Assembly: GCA_028286245.1 (NCBI GenBank)
Contig: JAQBRY010000002.1
Coordinates: 62,001-126,000, forward strand
Length of the DNA: 64,000 bases
Direction: 5' to 3'
From: Candidatus Saccharimonadota bacterium
GTDB lineage: Bacteria > Patescibacteriota > Saccharimonadia > Saccharimonadales > UBA4665
How positions within the stretch are numbered: the first letter of the stretch is position 1; every line of letters begins with the position of its first letter. The position numbers and the translations under genes were made by a program. The notes beneath the pieces were generated by a model. It did not search any database, was not told the origin of the DNA, and saw nothing but the letters and a program-made list of their open reading frames with translations. Below, in pieces: positions 50,865 through 59,777 of this stretch.

Positions 50865-51620
50865 TCAAGTCCTCTCATCAGTCGCTTGATATGGAGCGAC
50901 GGGCGCAAAACGGACATAGGGCACAAAATCACGATTGCCCGCGTGAGCGATTAATACAAAGTTTTGCGGTAGCCAGAGCGATTGGCCGTAGCTGGCCGGG
51001 AAAATATCAACCGTTTTGAACTGTGTTTGCAAATTGGCTACGTGGCGCCTGAGCGCGGCGGAGCGCAGGCCGTAATACGATGCAATAGCGTTGACGGCTA
51101 CTATTCCGCCGGGCTTTAGACGGTGAGCAAAACCTTTCACGGCGTCCGCAGTTTGCAAGGAGCGTGGCGTCATGGAATTATGAAAGGCGTCTACAATTAT
51201 TAGATCGTACGTTTGTGTAGTGGTGTCAATATATTTTCTGCCGTCTCCCGTGTGGACGCGCACTTGTTTGCTCGGCACAAAATCAAAGTAGTTTTTAGCA
51301 ATCGGGAGCAGGCCCGCATCTAATTCAATAACGTCGATCTGCATATCCGGGTAATCTTCCGCCAGCGCTTTGGGGAGCGTAAATGCTCCGCCGCCGATCA
51401 GCAGTACGTGCGCCGGCTCAACTGCAGAAATGATTTCTATCAGGCGCTGGTTATAGTCGAATAGCAGATCGCTCTGGCTGTCCTGCGCCACCCCGGACTG
51501 GGCAGCCTGGTAGTCGCCGCTATACAGCACTCGCGCCTTTCTGCCGTCATAAATAGTATCAACAACTTTATAATGCCCAAACTGGGTGTCACCTTCAAAT
51601 AGGACGTTGTCGCTAGCCAT
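50865..51620 (-). CDS. Spermidine-synthase-like methyltransferase-fold protein
   Basis: 251 residues. VLLIGGGAFTLPKAL (nucleotide loop), DVIELDAGLLPIAKNYF (acidic residue for the ribose), VHTGDGRKYI and DLIIVDAFHNSMTPRSLQT follow the order of the spermidine synthase core, but the N-terminal beta-domain is short and the putrescine-binding YHE-type residues are not evident. It may be a polyamine aminopropyltransferase or a methyltransferase that kept the fold. A speD-family gene is at 26868-27257. Confidence 0.75.
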   Translation of the reverse strand: MASDNVLFEGDTQFGHYKVVDTIYDGRKARVLYSGDYQAAQSGVAQDSQSDLLFDYNQRLIEIISAVEPAHVLLIGGGAFTLPKALAEDYPDMQIDVIELDAGLLPIAKNYFDFVPSKQVRVHTGDGRKYIDTTTQTYDLIIVDAFHNSMTPRSLQTADAVKGFAHRLKPGGIVAVNAIASYYGLRSAALRRHVANLQTQFKTVDIFPASYGQSLWLPQNFVLIAHAGNRDFVPYVRFAPVAPYQATDERT

Positions 51621-51706
51621 ACATATAGCCTACTGGGAATCGCCTAATATACCAATGCCAGTAATCACCGGCCGTGCGTGGTAAACTAAACTGTACCGAG
51701 AGATAT

Positions 51707-51783
51707 GCACCCGTAGCTCAGCTGGATAGAGCGTTGGTTTCCGGTACCAAAGGTCGTAGGTTCAAATCCTATCGGGTGTACCA
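51707..51783 (+). tRNA. trnR: tRNA-Arg (CCG), CCA encoded
   Basis: Acceptor GCACCCG/CGGGTGT with a G-T end pair, anticodon stem TTGGT/ACCAA with loop TTCCGGT giving CCG, T-arm GTAGG-TTCAAAT-CCTAT, discriminator A and CCA. Outer stem and D-arm are nearly the same as the tRNA-Arg (TCG) at 48452. Confidence 0.95.
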
Positions 51784-51812
51784 ATTCTATGTAACATAGA
51801 AATTACTTATTA

Positions 51813-53504
51813 CTAATAAACGCGGCTCTGTAAACCATCCATGTAGAGTGTTATCTTACCAAGTGATAGCAGTTTCCTAAATGCTGTTTCAGTGTACTCA
51901 TGCTCGCCTTCAGGATCAGTATAAGTAGCAAAGCTACAAGGTATACCCATCTCTGCGCAAAGTGTTTCCATGTGAGCACCTTGCCCACCACTTACCGTAT
52001 ATATTTGGTCATCGACAACTACTACAGCTTTAGCACCTTTAAGCATCCAAGCTTTAATGGCTGACAATCCAAAGTTCGATTCAGCTACAACTATGTATGG
52101 CTTACCGTCGTTGGGTATGCCAGCCCCAATTCTGTTGTCTTCGATTGGTTCGCCCTCGATGCCATTCGCTATACCTAAAGCTCGGCCACTGTAATGATAA
52201 GGTGCATCTGGGAAGCCGTTGAATGTTTCTGGCACTTCTATAAGTGAAGCCGGTAAAGGCCTGCTTTGCAGAGCATAAAAATAATCACCATCTATAAATT
52301 CTTGCTGAACTGGGCGACCATACACTAGCTCGCTGAATCTCGACATGTAGCTAGCTTTCATAAATGTCGATGGATCCGCACGACGGCTATCGAACGCAAA
52401 ATAAGGGGCTGTGGAGTAACTACCTTGGCTATCCCACCAAACTTGGCCGGCATATGTATGTGGCTGATGTGCGAGGTCAAGTAGTGTTTTATCACGCCAA
52501 AACGGCATGCGCAGCATAGTAGCAGGCTCATCATCTCTAGACCTGCCAATAACATAAATTTCATGTAATGCAGCAACACCTGGAACAGCTCCATTTGAGT
52601 AGCCCCACCCTCTACCAGATTTATCGGCAACATTTGCCTGAATAACCAACCCCATAACTTCACTGCTTACACTATGTTCGTTCCGATATCTAACTGCTTC
52701 ATCGCTATCAACTGATGCGTATACAGCTTTCATAGCAACTATAAGCTCCGATGTCCGTTGCCCTGATGGAACAAAAACAGATTCATAAATTCCTGCTGCT
52801 GTTGAACCTTCAAGATCTTCGGAATGTACTGCACTACTTCGAACCCAATAACCATTTTCAGCATTCTGCTCTGTCCATTCTAGATAACTTTTTATATCGG
52901 CAGGGTCGATATCCTTTTGCTTAGCATTGGCATAAAAAGTGGCTGGTACACCTACAAAAGGAGGCACCTGGTAAATATCTTGCCCAAGCATAGCATTCAG
53001 CCGATGAGCAATAGCAGTGGTCGCCCGAAGGTTCGCGTACTTATTACCATATGCAGCTTTATCGGTTTCAAAATTAACAGCTATCTCATTATGGGCAGCC
53101 TCAGCGGCAGCGCGTACTTCAGGAAGTCGTTCTAGACTAGCAGCCATAGAAATACTATCATACACATATTTTTGAGGGCTATTGCCTCCAGCTTGGGTAT
53201 CTACTTGTAAGTTGCTGTTAAAAAACTTGTCTTTAAGGGTTTGCCAATCCTTAGCATCGCGATCTGGATCTGACTCATCATATTCTGGAGAAATAGTCGT
53301 TGTACCATGAATGTAAAATCTGCTTCCATCATCCCTAAATAAATCAAGCGTATGTGACCGCAGGTGTCCAGCAAGCTCAAGCTGACCAGCTTCATCAAGT
53401 GACTCAAGTGGCGTTCCTAATAATGCTTCACTTTTTCCTTGCCAATCGATTACTTGATCTAGATTAAATCCGTCTCGTGGATAGTCACTGTAGCCGTAAC
53501 GCAT
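51813..53504 (-). CDS. PEP-synthase-like ATP-grasp protein with swivelling domain
   Basis: 563 residues. After an N-terminal extension of about 180 residues of no known family, NAENGYWVRSSAVHSEDLEGSTAAGIYESV and EVMGLVIQANV and QQEFIDGDYFYALQSRPLP mark the ATP-grasp domain of PEP synthase/PPDK. A C-terminal swivel domain (AVVVVDDQIYTVSGGQGAHMETLCAEMGIPCSF) keeps the histidine of the GGxxxH motif though the surrounding SHAA is lost. The PEP/pyruvate barrel is absent. So it can be a phosphotransferase to an unknown acceptor, as in rifampicin phosphotransferases, or a degenerate relative. Confidence 0.75.
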   Translation of the reverse strand: MRYGYSDYPRDGFNLDQVIDWQGKSEALLGTPLESLDEAGQLELAGHLRSHTLDLFRDDGSRFYIHGTTTISPEYDESDPDRDAKDWQTLKDKFFNSNLQVDTQAGGNSPQKYVYDSISMAASLERLPEVRAAAEAAHNEIAVNFETDKAAYGNKYANLRATTAIAHRLNAMLGQDIYQVPPFVGVPATFYANAKQKDIDPADIKSYLEWTEQNAENGYWVRSSAVHSEDLEGSTAAGIYESVFVPSGQRTSELIVAMKAVYASVDSDEAVRYRNEHSVSSEVMGLVIQANVADKSGRGWGYSNGAVPGVAALHEIYVIGRSRDDEPATMLRMPFWRDKTLLDLAHQPHTYAGQVWWDSQGSYSTAPYFAFDSRRADPSTFMKASYMSRFSELVYGRPVQQEFIDGDYFYALQSRPLPASLIEVPETFNGFPDAPYHYSGRALGIANGIEGEPIEDNRIGAGIPNDGKPYIVVAESNFGLSAIKAWMLKGAKAVVVVDDQIYTVSGGQGAHMETLCAEMGIPCSFATYTDPEGEHEYTETAFRKLLSLGKITLYMDGLQSRVY

Positions 53505-53631
53505 AATAGATAATTTATATCATTTTTATACATAAAATACAATGATTGCCAAGTTTTAAGCTGGCGATACAGATAGCAGTTGCGTTCTAACTTTTAACAT
53601 TATGCTGTACCAAGCATAAGCAGATTAAAAG

Positions 53632-53652
53632 ACTTCTTTAGGAAGTTTTTTT
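53632..53652 (-). terminator. Terminator hairpin
   Basis: ACTTC (53632-53636) pairs with GAAGT (53642-53646) with T runs on both strands (TTTTTTT right, CTTTTAA on the minus side). It lies just after the gene ending at 53660. Confidence 0.6.
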
Positions 53653-53659
53653 ATTGTCG

Positions 53660-54271
53660 CTAACCTAAATTCGCTATATATTCTTCAGTCGTCGGAACAC
53701 GCATTACAAGTTGTTCAATAGGTTTCGAGAGCCAGGGCTGTTCGCTTTCGGGAATCGCCAGTGACTTTGGCCAGCGCAATGGTTCTATACCATACTTTCG
53801 TCTACGTTCGTTGACATCCTCAAAGTCTTCTACGATTGGTAAGAATGGGTACTTATCGTCATCGAAGAACCACTGAGTGCCAAAATACTGCGGCTGACGT
53901 TTTGCCAGTCTTGAAGCATCGACCATTGCAGGTATGGATTGATATCTACAATCCTCCTTGTCATGCCCATATAATCCCTGGAATGCTATCAGTATCTTGT
54001 CTAGTACTGCTGGCTCGTCGTGTGATGCCAATACTGACATTGCTAATGCACCTTCATCACCGATATTAGACAGTGAAGGCTCTTTTATATCGTCAAGAAT
54101 TTGCAACATTCTGGCAGTGCGTTTTCTAGTGTTAGCTATCAGGCCCTTCCTCTCTGTCTCGAACTGGGCACTATCCTTAGTCACAAAAAACCATTTGGCA
54201 AAATCTTTCTTTTCTTTTTGATCTGCGTCTAAGAGCTGAGATAGCTCATGGGCATACTGTGGATATTTCAT
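53660..54271 (-). CDS. DUF6624-like protein
   Basis: 203 residues. SVLASHDEPAVLDKILIAFQGL and AMVDASRLAKRQPQYFGTQWFFDDDKYPFLPIVEDFEDVNERRRKYGIEPL follow the conserved order of DUF6624 (HAD/H..D-type helix, then D-R-x-x-x-x-x-G-x-P-Q-x-Y-G-T-Q and V-D-x-R-R-x-x-x-G-L). TATAGT ends seven bases before the ATG and overlaps an AGGAG. Function of the family is unknown to me. Confidence 0.7.
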   Translation of the reverse strand: MKYPQYAHELSQLLDADQKEKKDFAKWFFVTKDSAQFETERKGLIANTRKRTARMLQILDDIKEPSLSNIGDEGALAMSVLASHDEPAVLDKILIAFQGLYGHDKEDCRYQSIPAMVDASRLAKRQPQYFGTQWFFDDDKYPFLPIVEDFEDVNERRRKYGIEPLRWPKSLAIPESEQPWLSKPIEQLVMRVPTTEEYIANLG

Positions 54272-54437
54272 AACTCCTACTATACTAGTTATTATTGGTT
54301 CTAATACTATTCGTCACTATGCTGTTGGCTTCATCAGTAGTGACTGATTTGCCAGCTCGTCACATCGCAACAGTTTGGACTTGAGTTAGTTCCAATTAGA
54401 AACCCTAAACGTGTACCACATAATGTATAGTAGAGTC

Positions 54438-55193
54438 ATGAAAATCAAAGTCATAAGCCTGAACATGTATGAAGGAATCCTGCTAGATAAGGCAGTCGAC
54501 TTTTTAAAGCTAGAAAATCCCGATATCCTATTTCTGCAAGAAGTCTATGGCCAAAATGCGCCAGAAAGTGACAATCAGTTTCGCACGCTCGAAATTCTGC
54601 AAAATACTCTTCAGCTTTCCCATTCTTACTTTATCCCTGGTTTACGGCATCGTCGAGAAGAAGGTAAATTTTTAATTGGCAATGCGATATTCTCTAGATA
54701 TCCAATTATACGTAGCACTGCCGTCTTTTTTAATGCTCCGTACAATGATGATTTTGTTGTTGACCCTAAATATAATCATATGTATCCACACACACTGCAG
54801 CATGTAGTGATCGATACTCCTGACGGTGAAGTAAATGCATTTAATATTCACGGAACCTGGGATTTGGACGGAGATAATTACAGCGAGCAAAGAAAACAGA
54901 TGAGCCAAGCAATTATCCGGGCTGTCGAAAGCAAGCCGCACGTAATTTTGGCGGGTGACACCAATGCCAAGCCAACAAATCAAGCTATGCGCCGAGTTGA
55001 GCAGCACCTAACTAGTGTATTTGGAGACAGTCTAAAGACGACGTTTAACATGTCGCGGAAGAACAATCCCGGCTACGCATCTGCAGCCGTAGACATGATG
55101 TTTGTTGGCCACGATATTACGATAGTGGAACGCAAATGCCCAAACGTTGATGTTTCTGACCATCTGCCATTGGTTGTTACTTTAGACGTATAG
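54438..55193 (+). CDS. Endonuclease/exonuclease/phosphatase family protein
   Basis: 251 residues from the ATG at 54438, six bases after TATAGT; the upstream frame to 54411 is rejected. ISLNMYEG, FLQEV (metal-binding E), NAFNIHGTWD, LAGDTNAKP and SDHLPLVVTLDV are the five landmarks of the EEP fold. No signal peptide, so it acts inside on nucleic acid or a phosphoester. Confidence 0.88.
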   Translation: MKIKVISLNMYEGILLDKAVDFLKLENPDILFLQEVYGQNAPESDNQFRTLEILQNTLQLSHSYFIPGLRHRREEGKFLIGNAIFSRYPIIRSTAVFFNAPYNDDFVVDPKYNHMYPHTLQHVVIDTPDGEVNAFNIHGTWDLDGDNYSEQRKQMSQAIIRAVESKPHVILAGDTNAKPTNQAMRRVEQHLTSVFGDSLKTTFNMSRKNNPGYASAAVDMMFVGHDITIVERKCPNVDVSDHLPLVVTLDV

Positions 55194-55279
55194 ATTTTGG
55201 AAACAGTATTGTTAAACGACTAATTACGGCTTAAAAAATAGTTATAACTTGCATATTGACCGTACCAAGCCTGAGCATA

Positions 55280-55732
55280 TCAGTCCTCTCGCCAGTCCGG
55301 TCGTTCACTACCATCAAGCGGGATATGGAAACGACGAGCCAGTGGACTGTTAAATGGATAATCGCCCGTAATATCGGTGCCAGCAATAGCTCCTTCAGGA
55401 ATTTCAGCTTCCAAAGTGTCCCAAGAGGCTCCAAAATCCACTGATGCCCTAACAGCCGCCTCAAAAGTACTAGCGGGTACTTCTGCTGACATATTTTTAT
55501 CAATATCCGATAAGCCTAGACTTTCTAATAAAATGGCTAGGCCTCCAGACTCTAGGGTAATCGCAGCATCAAAATCACCGTCGTACCCGCCCGCTCCCAG
55601 GATAAAAGCTTCAGTTACCGCCGCCAGTAAACCGGCTGCGGTTTTTTGCTGGCTAGAAAAGCGTTCAATTACATCCATAGCGTAGATATCGTTCTGCCGC
55701 GTAATTAGTTCGTCGTATGTGGGTCTTTCCAT
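55280..55732 (-). CDS. Hypothetical acidic protein
   Basis: 150 residues from the ATG at 55732, six bases after TATGCT; two upstream starts are rejected. A helical N-terminal part with FSSQQKTAAGLLAAVTEAFILGAGG and an acidic Gly/Ala-rich C-terminal part. No membrane segment or known family. Confidence 0.6.
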   Translation of the reverse strand: MERPTYDELITRQNDIYAMDVIERFSSQQKTAAGLLAAVTEAFILGAGGYDGDFDAAITLESGGLAILLESLGLSDIDKNMSAEVPASTFEAAVRASVDFGASWDTLEAEIPEGAIAGTDITGDYPFNSPLARRFHIPLDGSERPDWRED

Positions 55733-55844
55733 GGCCTTAGCATACAGCAATTTGGGCGAACTGGTGTTGAGATGCTGTACTAAGTTGGATAATGGATAGC
55801 TAGAGTTTGCAACAACTTACTTTGTGTTTTATTATATGTAAATA

Positions 55845-56639
55845 ATGGCAGAGATACCCACGTACACCCTTGAGCAACTAGCAGGGCTTAATCTGCCCGG
55901 CTACTGCAGACCTGCTATGCTCCCGGAAATCGCCGATCCGCATACCGATTGGACGCCCGTATTATCATTATCGATTTTGCGTCAAAACCCTGATGATCCT
56001 AGCCGCACACAGCTACTCACCGGTGTGCGGCATAATACCACTACACACGACGGAGTCGTCAGCACTCCTACGGGTCAGATACCGCGTCATATTCAGCCCG
56101 GATTACTTAGCGAGAGGCAATATTTTCTGTCACAGGATTATCAGCTCGACATGCTTGGATGGGATGCCCCGGTCATACGGGAGGTAGGGGTGCTCGCCTT
56201 TTACAGACCGCACCAAGAGCCACTTTCTACCACTAGCAGTGTGTTATCCCTCGTCGCTCAAGAAGTCATGAGGCGAAAACTCAGTTATCCTCCTGCTGAT
56301 GCATCTGTAGATACGCAGCTCGGTACTATTTCGCTCACAAATGTGCTGTTTGGATTTAGTTACGTAGATGACGATCCCACATCTGGTGAGCCGCTGTATG
56401 AGGCATTAGTAATGTATGGTGCGGCAATTATACTCAGTGAAGCAGGCGCCGCGCTACTGCCTGAGGAAAACCAGAAATATAAATATTTAGGCTGGACAGA
56501 AGATAGCAAAACTTTTGGTGATGATGTACGTAATAAAGACGTTTTTAAACTCACACCAACTGCCGGTATAAACGCTGTGGAATTTTGCGCCCGGGGCTTG
56601 TGCCTGGCGACTTCATCATGGGCTTCCGTACTTACTTAG
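55845..56639 (+). CDS. Hypothetical protein, possibly Nudix-like
   Basis: 264 residues. The middle resembles a mixed alpha/beta enzyme: VLSLSILRQNPDDPSRTQLLTGVRHNTTTHDGVVSTPTGQIP at 39-80, then a helix with VLSLVAQEVMRRKLSYP. The spacing recalls Nudix proteins with a damaged box, but the RE-x-x-EE motif is absent. The end overlaps the convergent gene by eight bases. Confidence 0.55.
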   Translation: MAEIPTYTLEQLAGLNLPGYCRPAMLPEIADPHTDWTPVLSLSILRQNPDDPSRTQLLTGVRHNTTTHDGVVSTPTGQIPRHIQPGLLSERQYFLSQDYQLDMLGWDAPVIREVGVLAFYRPHQEPLSTTSSVLSLVAQEVMRRKLSYPPADASVDTQLGTISLTNVLFGFSYVDDDPTSGEPLYEALVMYGAAIILSEAGAALLPEENQKYKYLGWTEDSKTFGDDVRNKDVFKLTPTAGINAVEFCARGLCLATSSWASVLT

Positions 56640-57570
56640 CATGCTTCTGTCTGGTGATACCTAACAATTCAGTAATACTTAGATGCGATGCGACGTACTC
56701 GCCGAGTTCGATCGGAAACACATCGACATCATAGCCATATTTGACTAGTAACTTTTTGGTCTCATCGACGTTACGTTCGGGAACCTCGATATGGCTTATC
56801 TCGGTCATTTTGACAATATTTGTTAGACGAACTTCGGCCTTGGACATGGTAAGCGGCAACGCGGCCACGCTAGTATAGTTGGCAATGCCAAACAACACAG
56901 GATAGTTTCCAGGGATGTCACTGCCCGATCCAAAAACATCCCACACCGAAATGGCAGCTTTATTCACCTTTCTCCCCCACTGCCGCTCGCCAGTTTGACT
57001 TGAACTGGCGTTATCCCATTTGGACCAGTTGCGCCATATGGTAAGGCCATACCTGGTAAAGACTTCACCAAAAAAGATGCTGTAGTAATAAGCGACCCAC
57101 CAAAGCGACGATCCGTAACGATATTTTTCTTTATCGCCGCGGCCATGCGTGTCCGCATAGCTCCTGGCGATTATTCTTAAGGGGGTAGTCGATATAGATA
57201 TCATCTCTTCTCCACCCAGTAGAACGGTGTATACGTCTTTTACAGGGTTCAGTGAGCCACTGCTAAGGATAGCGGCAAATATATCGACAACGCGGCCATC
57301 ACGATACTGCAGCCTCCCGGTGCCGTGCCAAAGTTTCGCCGCTGTGGCGGCTACCAGATAAGCCTCAACTTTATCAGCCGGATAGTGTTTAAGCTCTAAT
57401 GTATGCAGTTTGTTTTCGAGCCTAAGGCTTAAGAGTTTTGTAATAGGCTTGGCCCTTAGGCGGACGCTGGTTACCAAAAACATGTGATGCGGCAAACATT
57501 TTACCACTGTCGTCCGAAACTGCTGGCGGTAGCGATAGGCCTGCGTGTTTTTTTCTTTGAGCTTACTCAT
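56632..57570 (-). CDS. ADP-ribosyltransferase-like protein (tentative)
   Basis: 312 residues. LWHGTGRLQYRDGRVVDIFAAILSSGSLNP recalls the H-G-T strand and Il-x-x-GL of ADP-ribosyltransferases, followed by EEMISISTTPLRIIARSYADTHGRG in the position of their S-x-T-x-x-x-x-A strand. The N-terminus is basic; the C-terminal 100 residues are unrelated. TATGAT and AGG lie just upstream. The fold call is inference; an effector or toxin modifying a host or phage target is possible. Confidence 0.45.
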   Translation of the reverse strand: MSKLKEKNTQAYRYRQQFRTTVVKCLPHHMFLVTSVRLRAKPITKLLSLRLENKLHTLELKHYPADKVEAYLVAATAAKLWHGTGRLQYRDGRVVDIFAAILSSGSLNPVKDVYTVLLGGEEMISISTTPLRIIARSYADTHGRGDKEKYRYGSSLWWVAYYYSIFFGEVFTRYGLTIWRNWSKWDNASSSQTGERQWGRKVNKAAISVWDVFGSGSDIPGNYPVLFGIANYTSVAALPLTMSKAEVRLTNIVKMTEISHIEVPERNVDETKKLLVKYGYDVDVFPIELGEYVASHLSITELLGITRQKHAK

Positions 57571-57633
57571 TACCTGTCATCATACACTAACACGACGGTT
57601 GATGTGCGTGCGTAAATATGTTATAAACCATAC

Positions 57634-58047
57634 ATGTCATACAATTTCTCCATTTATTGCCCCGTCGAAGAATATACGAGTGGCGAAGCAGAACGTGTTC
57701 GTGAAAGTGAACTTTCTGTCGGTGGTTTATACATGGTCATGTTCGCACTGCATCAGCCTCGCCTACCAGTTGCAGTACGTTACCCTGCAGTAATCACCGA
57801 CCTTGCAGTTGGATGCAGCAACGATGTCGGCTTTATCACTCTCGACAATGCTGACCTACGGCCGCATAGTCACACGCTTTATGCCGACATTAACGATGGC
57901 CAGCTGCATTTCAAGGGCACAGGCATAGTCGTCCAAAGTGACATGGTAGTGGCTGGTTATTTTAAGGGGTACGCAGAACCAGATGCCACCGATAGGGAAC
58001 TTCGGGCATTGCTAGATTTGGAAGCCGCTACCCTCTCGATGTCTTAG
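57634..58047 (+). CDS. Hypothetical beta-rich protein
   Basis: 137 residues from the ATG six bases after TATAAA. The sequence alternates short strands (SVGGLYMVMFALHQPRLPVAVRYPAVITDLAV) with little helix, and has a helical acidic end. No family recognised. Confidence 0.6.
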   Translation: MSYNFSIYCPVEEYTSGEAERVRESELSVGGLYMVMFALHQPRLPVAVRYPAVITDLAVGCSNDVGFITLDNADLRPHSHTLYADINDGQLHFKGTGIVVQSDMVVAGYFKGYAEPDATDRELRALLDLEAATLSMS

Positions 58048-58135
58048 CAAATATATAATGCACATCAGCTAATGGGTCACGTTAACCAGGGCGACTATGT
58101 GATTAGACGTAGGTATGTAGTACAGTTTAGACACT

Positions 58136-58633
58136 ATGGACGACGAACTATTAGACCTGGTTAACGAGCGCGACGAAGTTATTGGCACCATTGGCAGGAA
58201 TGACCCGCGCCTGGGCCGCGATGATATTGGCTATGTTCGTGGTGTGCAGATGTTTATTCAAAACGATGCGGGTAGACTATGGGTTCCTACTAGAAATACA
58301 CGCAAAAAAATTGCTCCGGGCGGGCTTGATTACAGCATGGGTGGCCATGTCGGGGCTGGAGAGACATACATTACCGCTGCGCTTCGTGAAATACAAGAAG
58401 AGCTTAACCTGACACTTGCCGATGGCGATCTTAAGTTTATTGTCAAAATTCCTCCGGGTGTGATCCCGTACTTTTGCTGTCTCTACATTTATAAAAGTAA
58501 CAACGAACCCCAATATAATAAAGAAGATTTTACCAGCGCCACCTGGCTCACGGCCCAAGAGATTATTGACAAACTAGATGCTGGTATTCCGGCCAAATCG
58601 AACCTCCGAGAAACCGTTAAGTACCTTCTGTAA
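58136..58633 (+). CDS. Nudix hydrolase, isopentenyl-diphosphate isomerase-like
   Basis: 165 residues. It starts DLVNERDEVIGTIGRNDPR as do IPP-isomerase-like Nudix proteins, and the box GGHVGAGETYITAALREIQEELNL near residues 64-87 has the G-x5-E-x7-RE-x-x-EE core. TACAGT lies nine bases before the ATG. No other isoprenoid gene is adjacent, so a nucleotide substrate is as likely. Confidence 0.85.
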   Translation: MDDELLDLVNERDEVIGTIGRNDPRLGRDDIGYVRGVQMFIQNDAGRLWVPTRNTRKKIAPGGLDYSMGGHVGAGETYITAALREIQEELNLTLADGDLKFIVKIPPGVIPYFCCLYIYKSNNEPQYNKEDFTSATWLTAQEIIDKLDAGIPAKSNLRETVKYLL

Positions 58634-58651
58634 ATATTTGTGTCGTACGGT

Positions 58652-59746
58652 CTATACGGTAACAGTGCCATCATCGGCGTTTACCTGTACGATTTGGCCA
58701 GTCGTAAGCTTTTGAGTGGCGTCACCGGTGCCCACGATGCAAGGTTTGTGGAGTTCCCTGGCAACAATGGCAGCATGTGAAAGAATACCGCCCTGGTCCG
58801 TTACAATTGCCGCTGCTTTTTGCATGAGCGGGACATAGTTTGGCGTTGTTACTTTACACACCAGGATGCCGCCTTCCGGAAAATTAACATCAAGTTGATC
58901 TGGCGACACAATGCAAACTGCACCGGTTGCTGTGCCTGAACTGCCAGTTTGGCCGCTGACTAATGCTGAACTGCTGGCTGGTGCGGTACGGACAATAGTG
59001 TCGGCATACATGTTACCTAGTGACTGGCTGTAATCGATATACCAAGTGCCCATTGAGGAGTCTGTGGTTTCAAAATATCCCTGCAGGTAATTGTTCACGA
59101 ATGTTGCGCCGAGCTTTTCCGCCAATTTGGCTTGCACTTGCGTATCGGGTACATAGATAAGGGCAGCTAGCTTTTTAAGGTGTTCTAGCGCCGCGTCGTC
59201 CTGTGATGTCATTGTCCAGTCCTTAAAATCATATCTAAAAATGATTGGCGCTGCGCCGTCGTGAAATCCCTGAGTGAGCTGATGATGACCGCCAAAAATT
59301 ATCTCACCCTGAATACCGTGCGTATTAACGATAAAAATGGTTGCCCAGGAAGAATCCGGAGCGTGTGGGACAAAATCGGCGCGATATTTAGCCGGATCAA
59401 GCTGCTGTTCATTAAACCAGGCGTAAGCGTCCTTAATTGATTTGCCGCGCATCCGGAGCTTTGGTAGACCATCTTGCTTTGGCATCAGCCTAAGCGCACA
59501 GAGTTCCTGGCCACGCTCGTTCAAAAAGCTAACAAAATCTGGATTATCATCCCTAAGATCAGCTGCCTCAAACTGAGTGGGCTGGTCAAATGGCAGGCCA
59601 ATTATTTCGCTCAGAACTTTTAGCCGCTCGCGCTTGTCATTATCTTCTTTGCGGATCAGTGCCGCATCCGTATGTTTAATATCTTCCAGCCACTCGGTGA
59701 GTGACTTTTGCGTTTTTAGTAGTTCTGCAAGTTTATCGTCTGCCAT
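58652..59746 (-). CDS. PEP-synthase-like protein, C-terminal half (phosphohistidine domain)
   Basis: 364 residues. The last 85 residues form the swivelling phosphohistidine domain: GGILVCKVTTPNYVPLMQKAAAIVTDQGGILSHAAIVARELHKPCIVG, with the phosphorylated His in SHAA. The first 280 residues (with KLRMRGKSIKDAYAWFNEQQ and HGIQGEIIFGGHHQLTQG) match nothing I know and take the place of an acceptor-binding domain. It has a GAAGGG site and lies 31 bp behind the ATP-grasp half. The PEP barrel is absent, so the phosphate probably goes to another acceptor. Confidence 0.8.
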   Translation of the reverse strand: MADDKLAELLKTQKSLTEWLEDIKHTDAALIRKEDNDKRERLKVLSEIIGLPFDQPTQFEAADLRDDNPDFVSFLNERGQELCALRLMPKQDGLPKLRMRGKSIKDAYAWFNEQQLDPAKYRADFVPHAPDSSWATIFIVNTHGIQGEIIFGGHHQLTQGFHDGAAPIIFRYDFKDWTMTSQDDAALEHLKKLAALIYVPDTQVQAKLAEKLGATFVNNYLQGYFETTDSSMGTWYIDYSQSLGNMYADTIVRTAPASSSALVSGQTGSSGTATGAVCIVSPDQLDVNFPEGGILVCKVTTPNYVPLMQKAAAIVTDQGGILSHAAIVARELHKPCIVGTGDATQKLTTGQIVQVNADDGTVTV

Positions 59747-59777
59747 GCGGTGTACCCTTCATTTCATTCATTGTATA

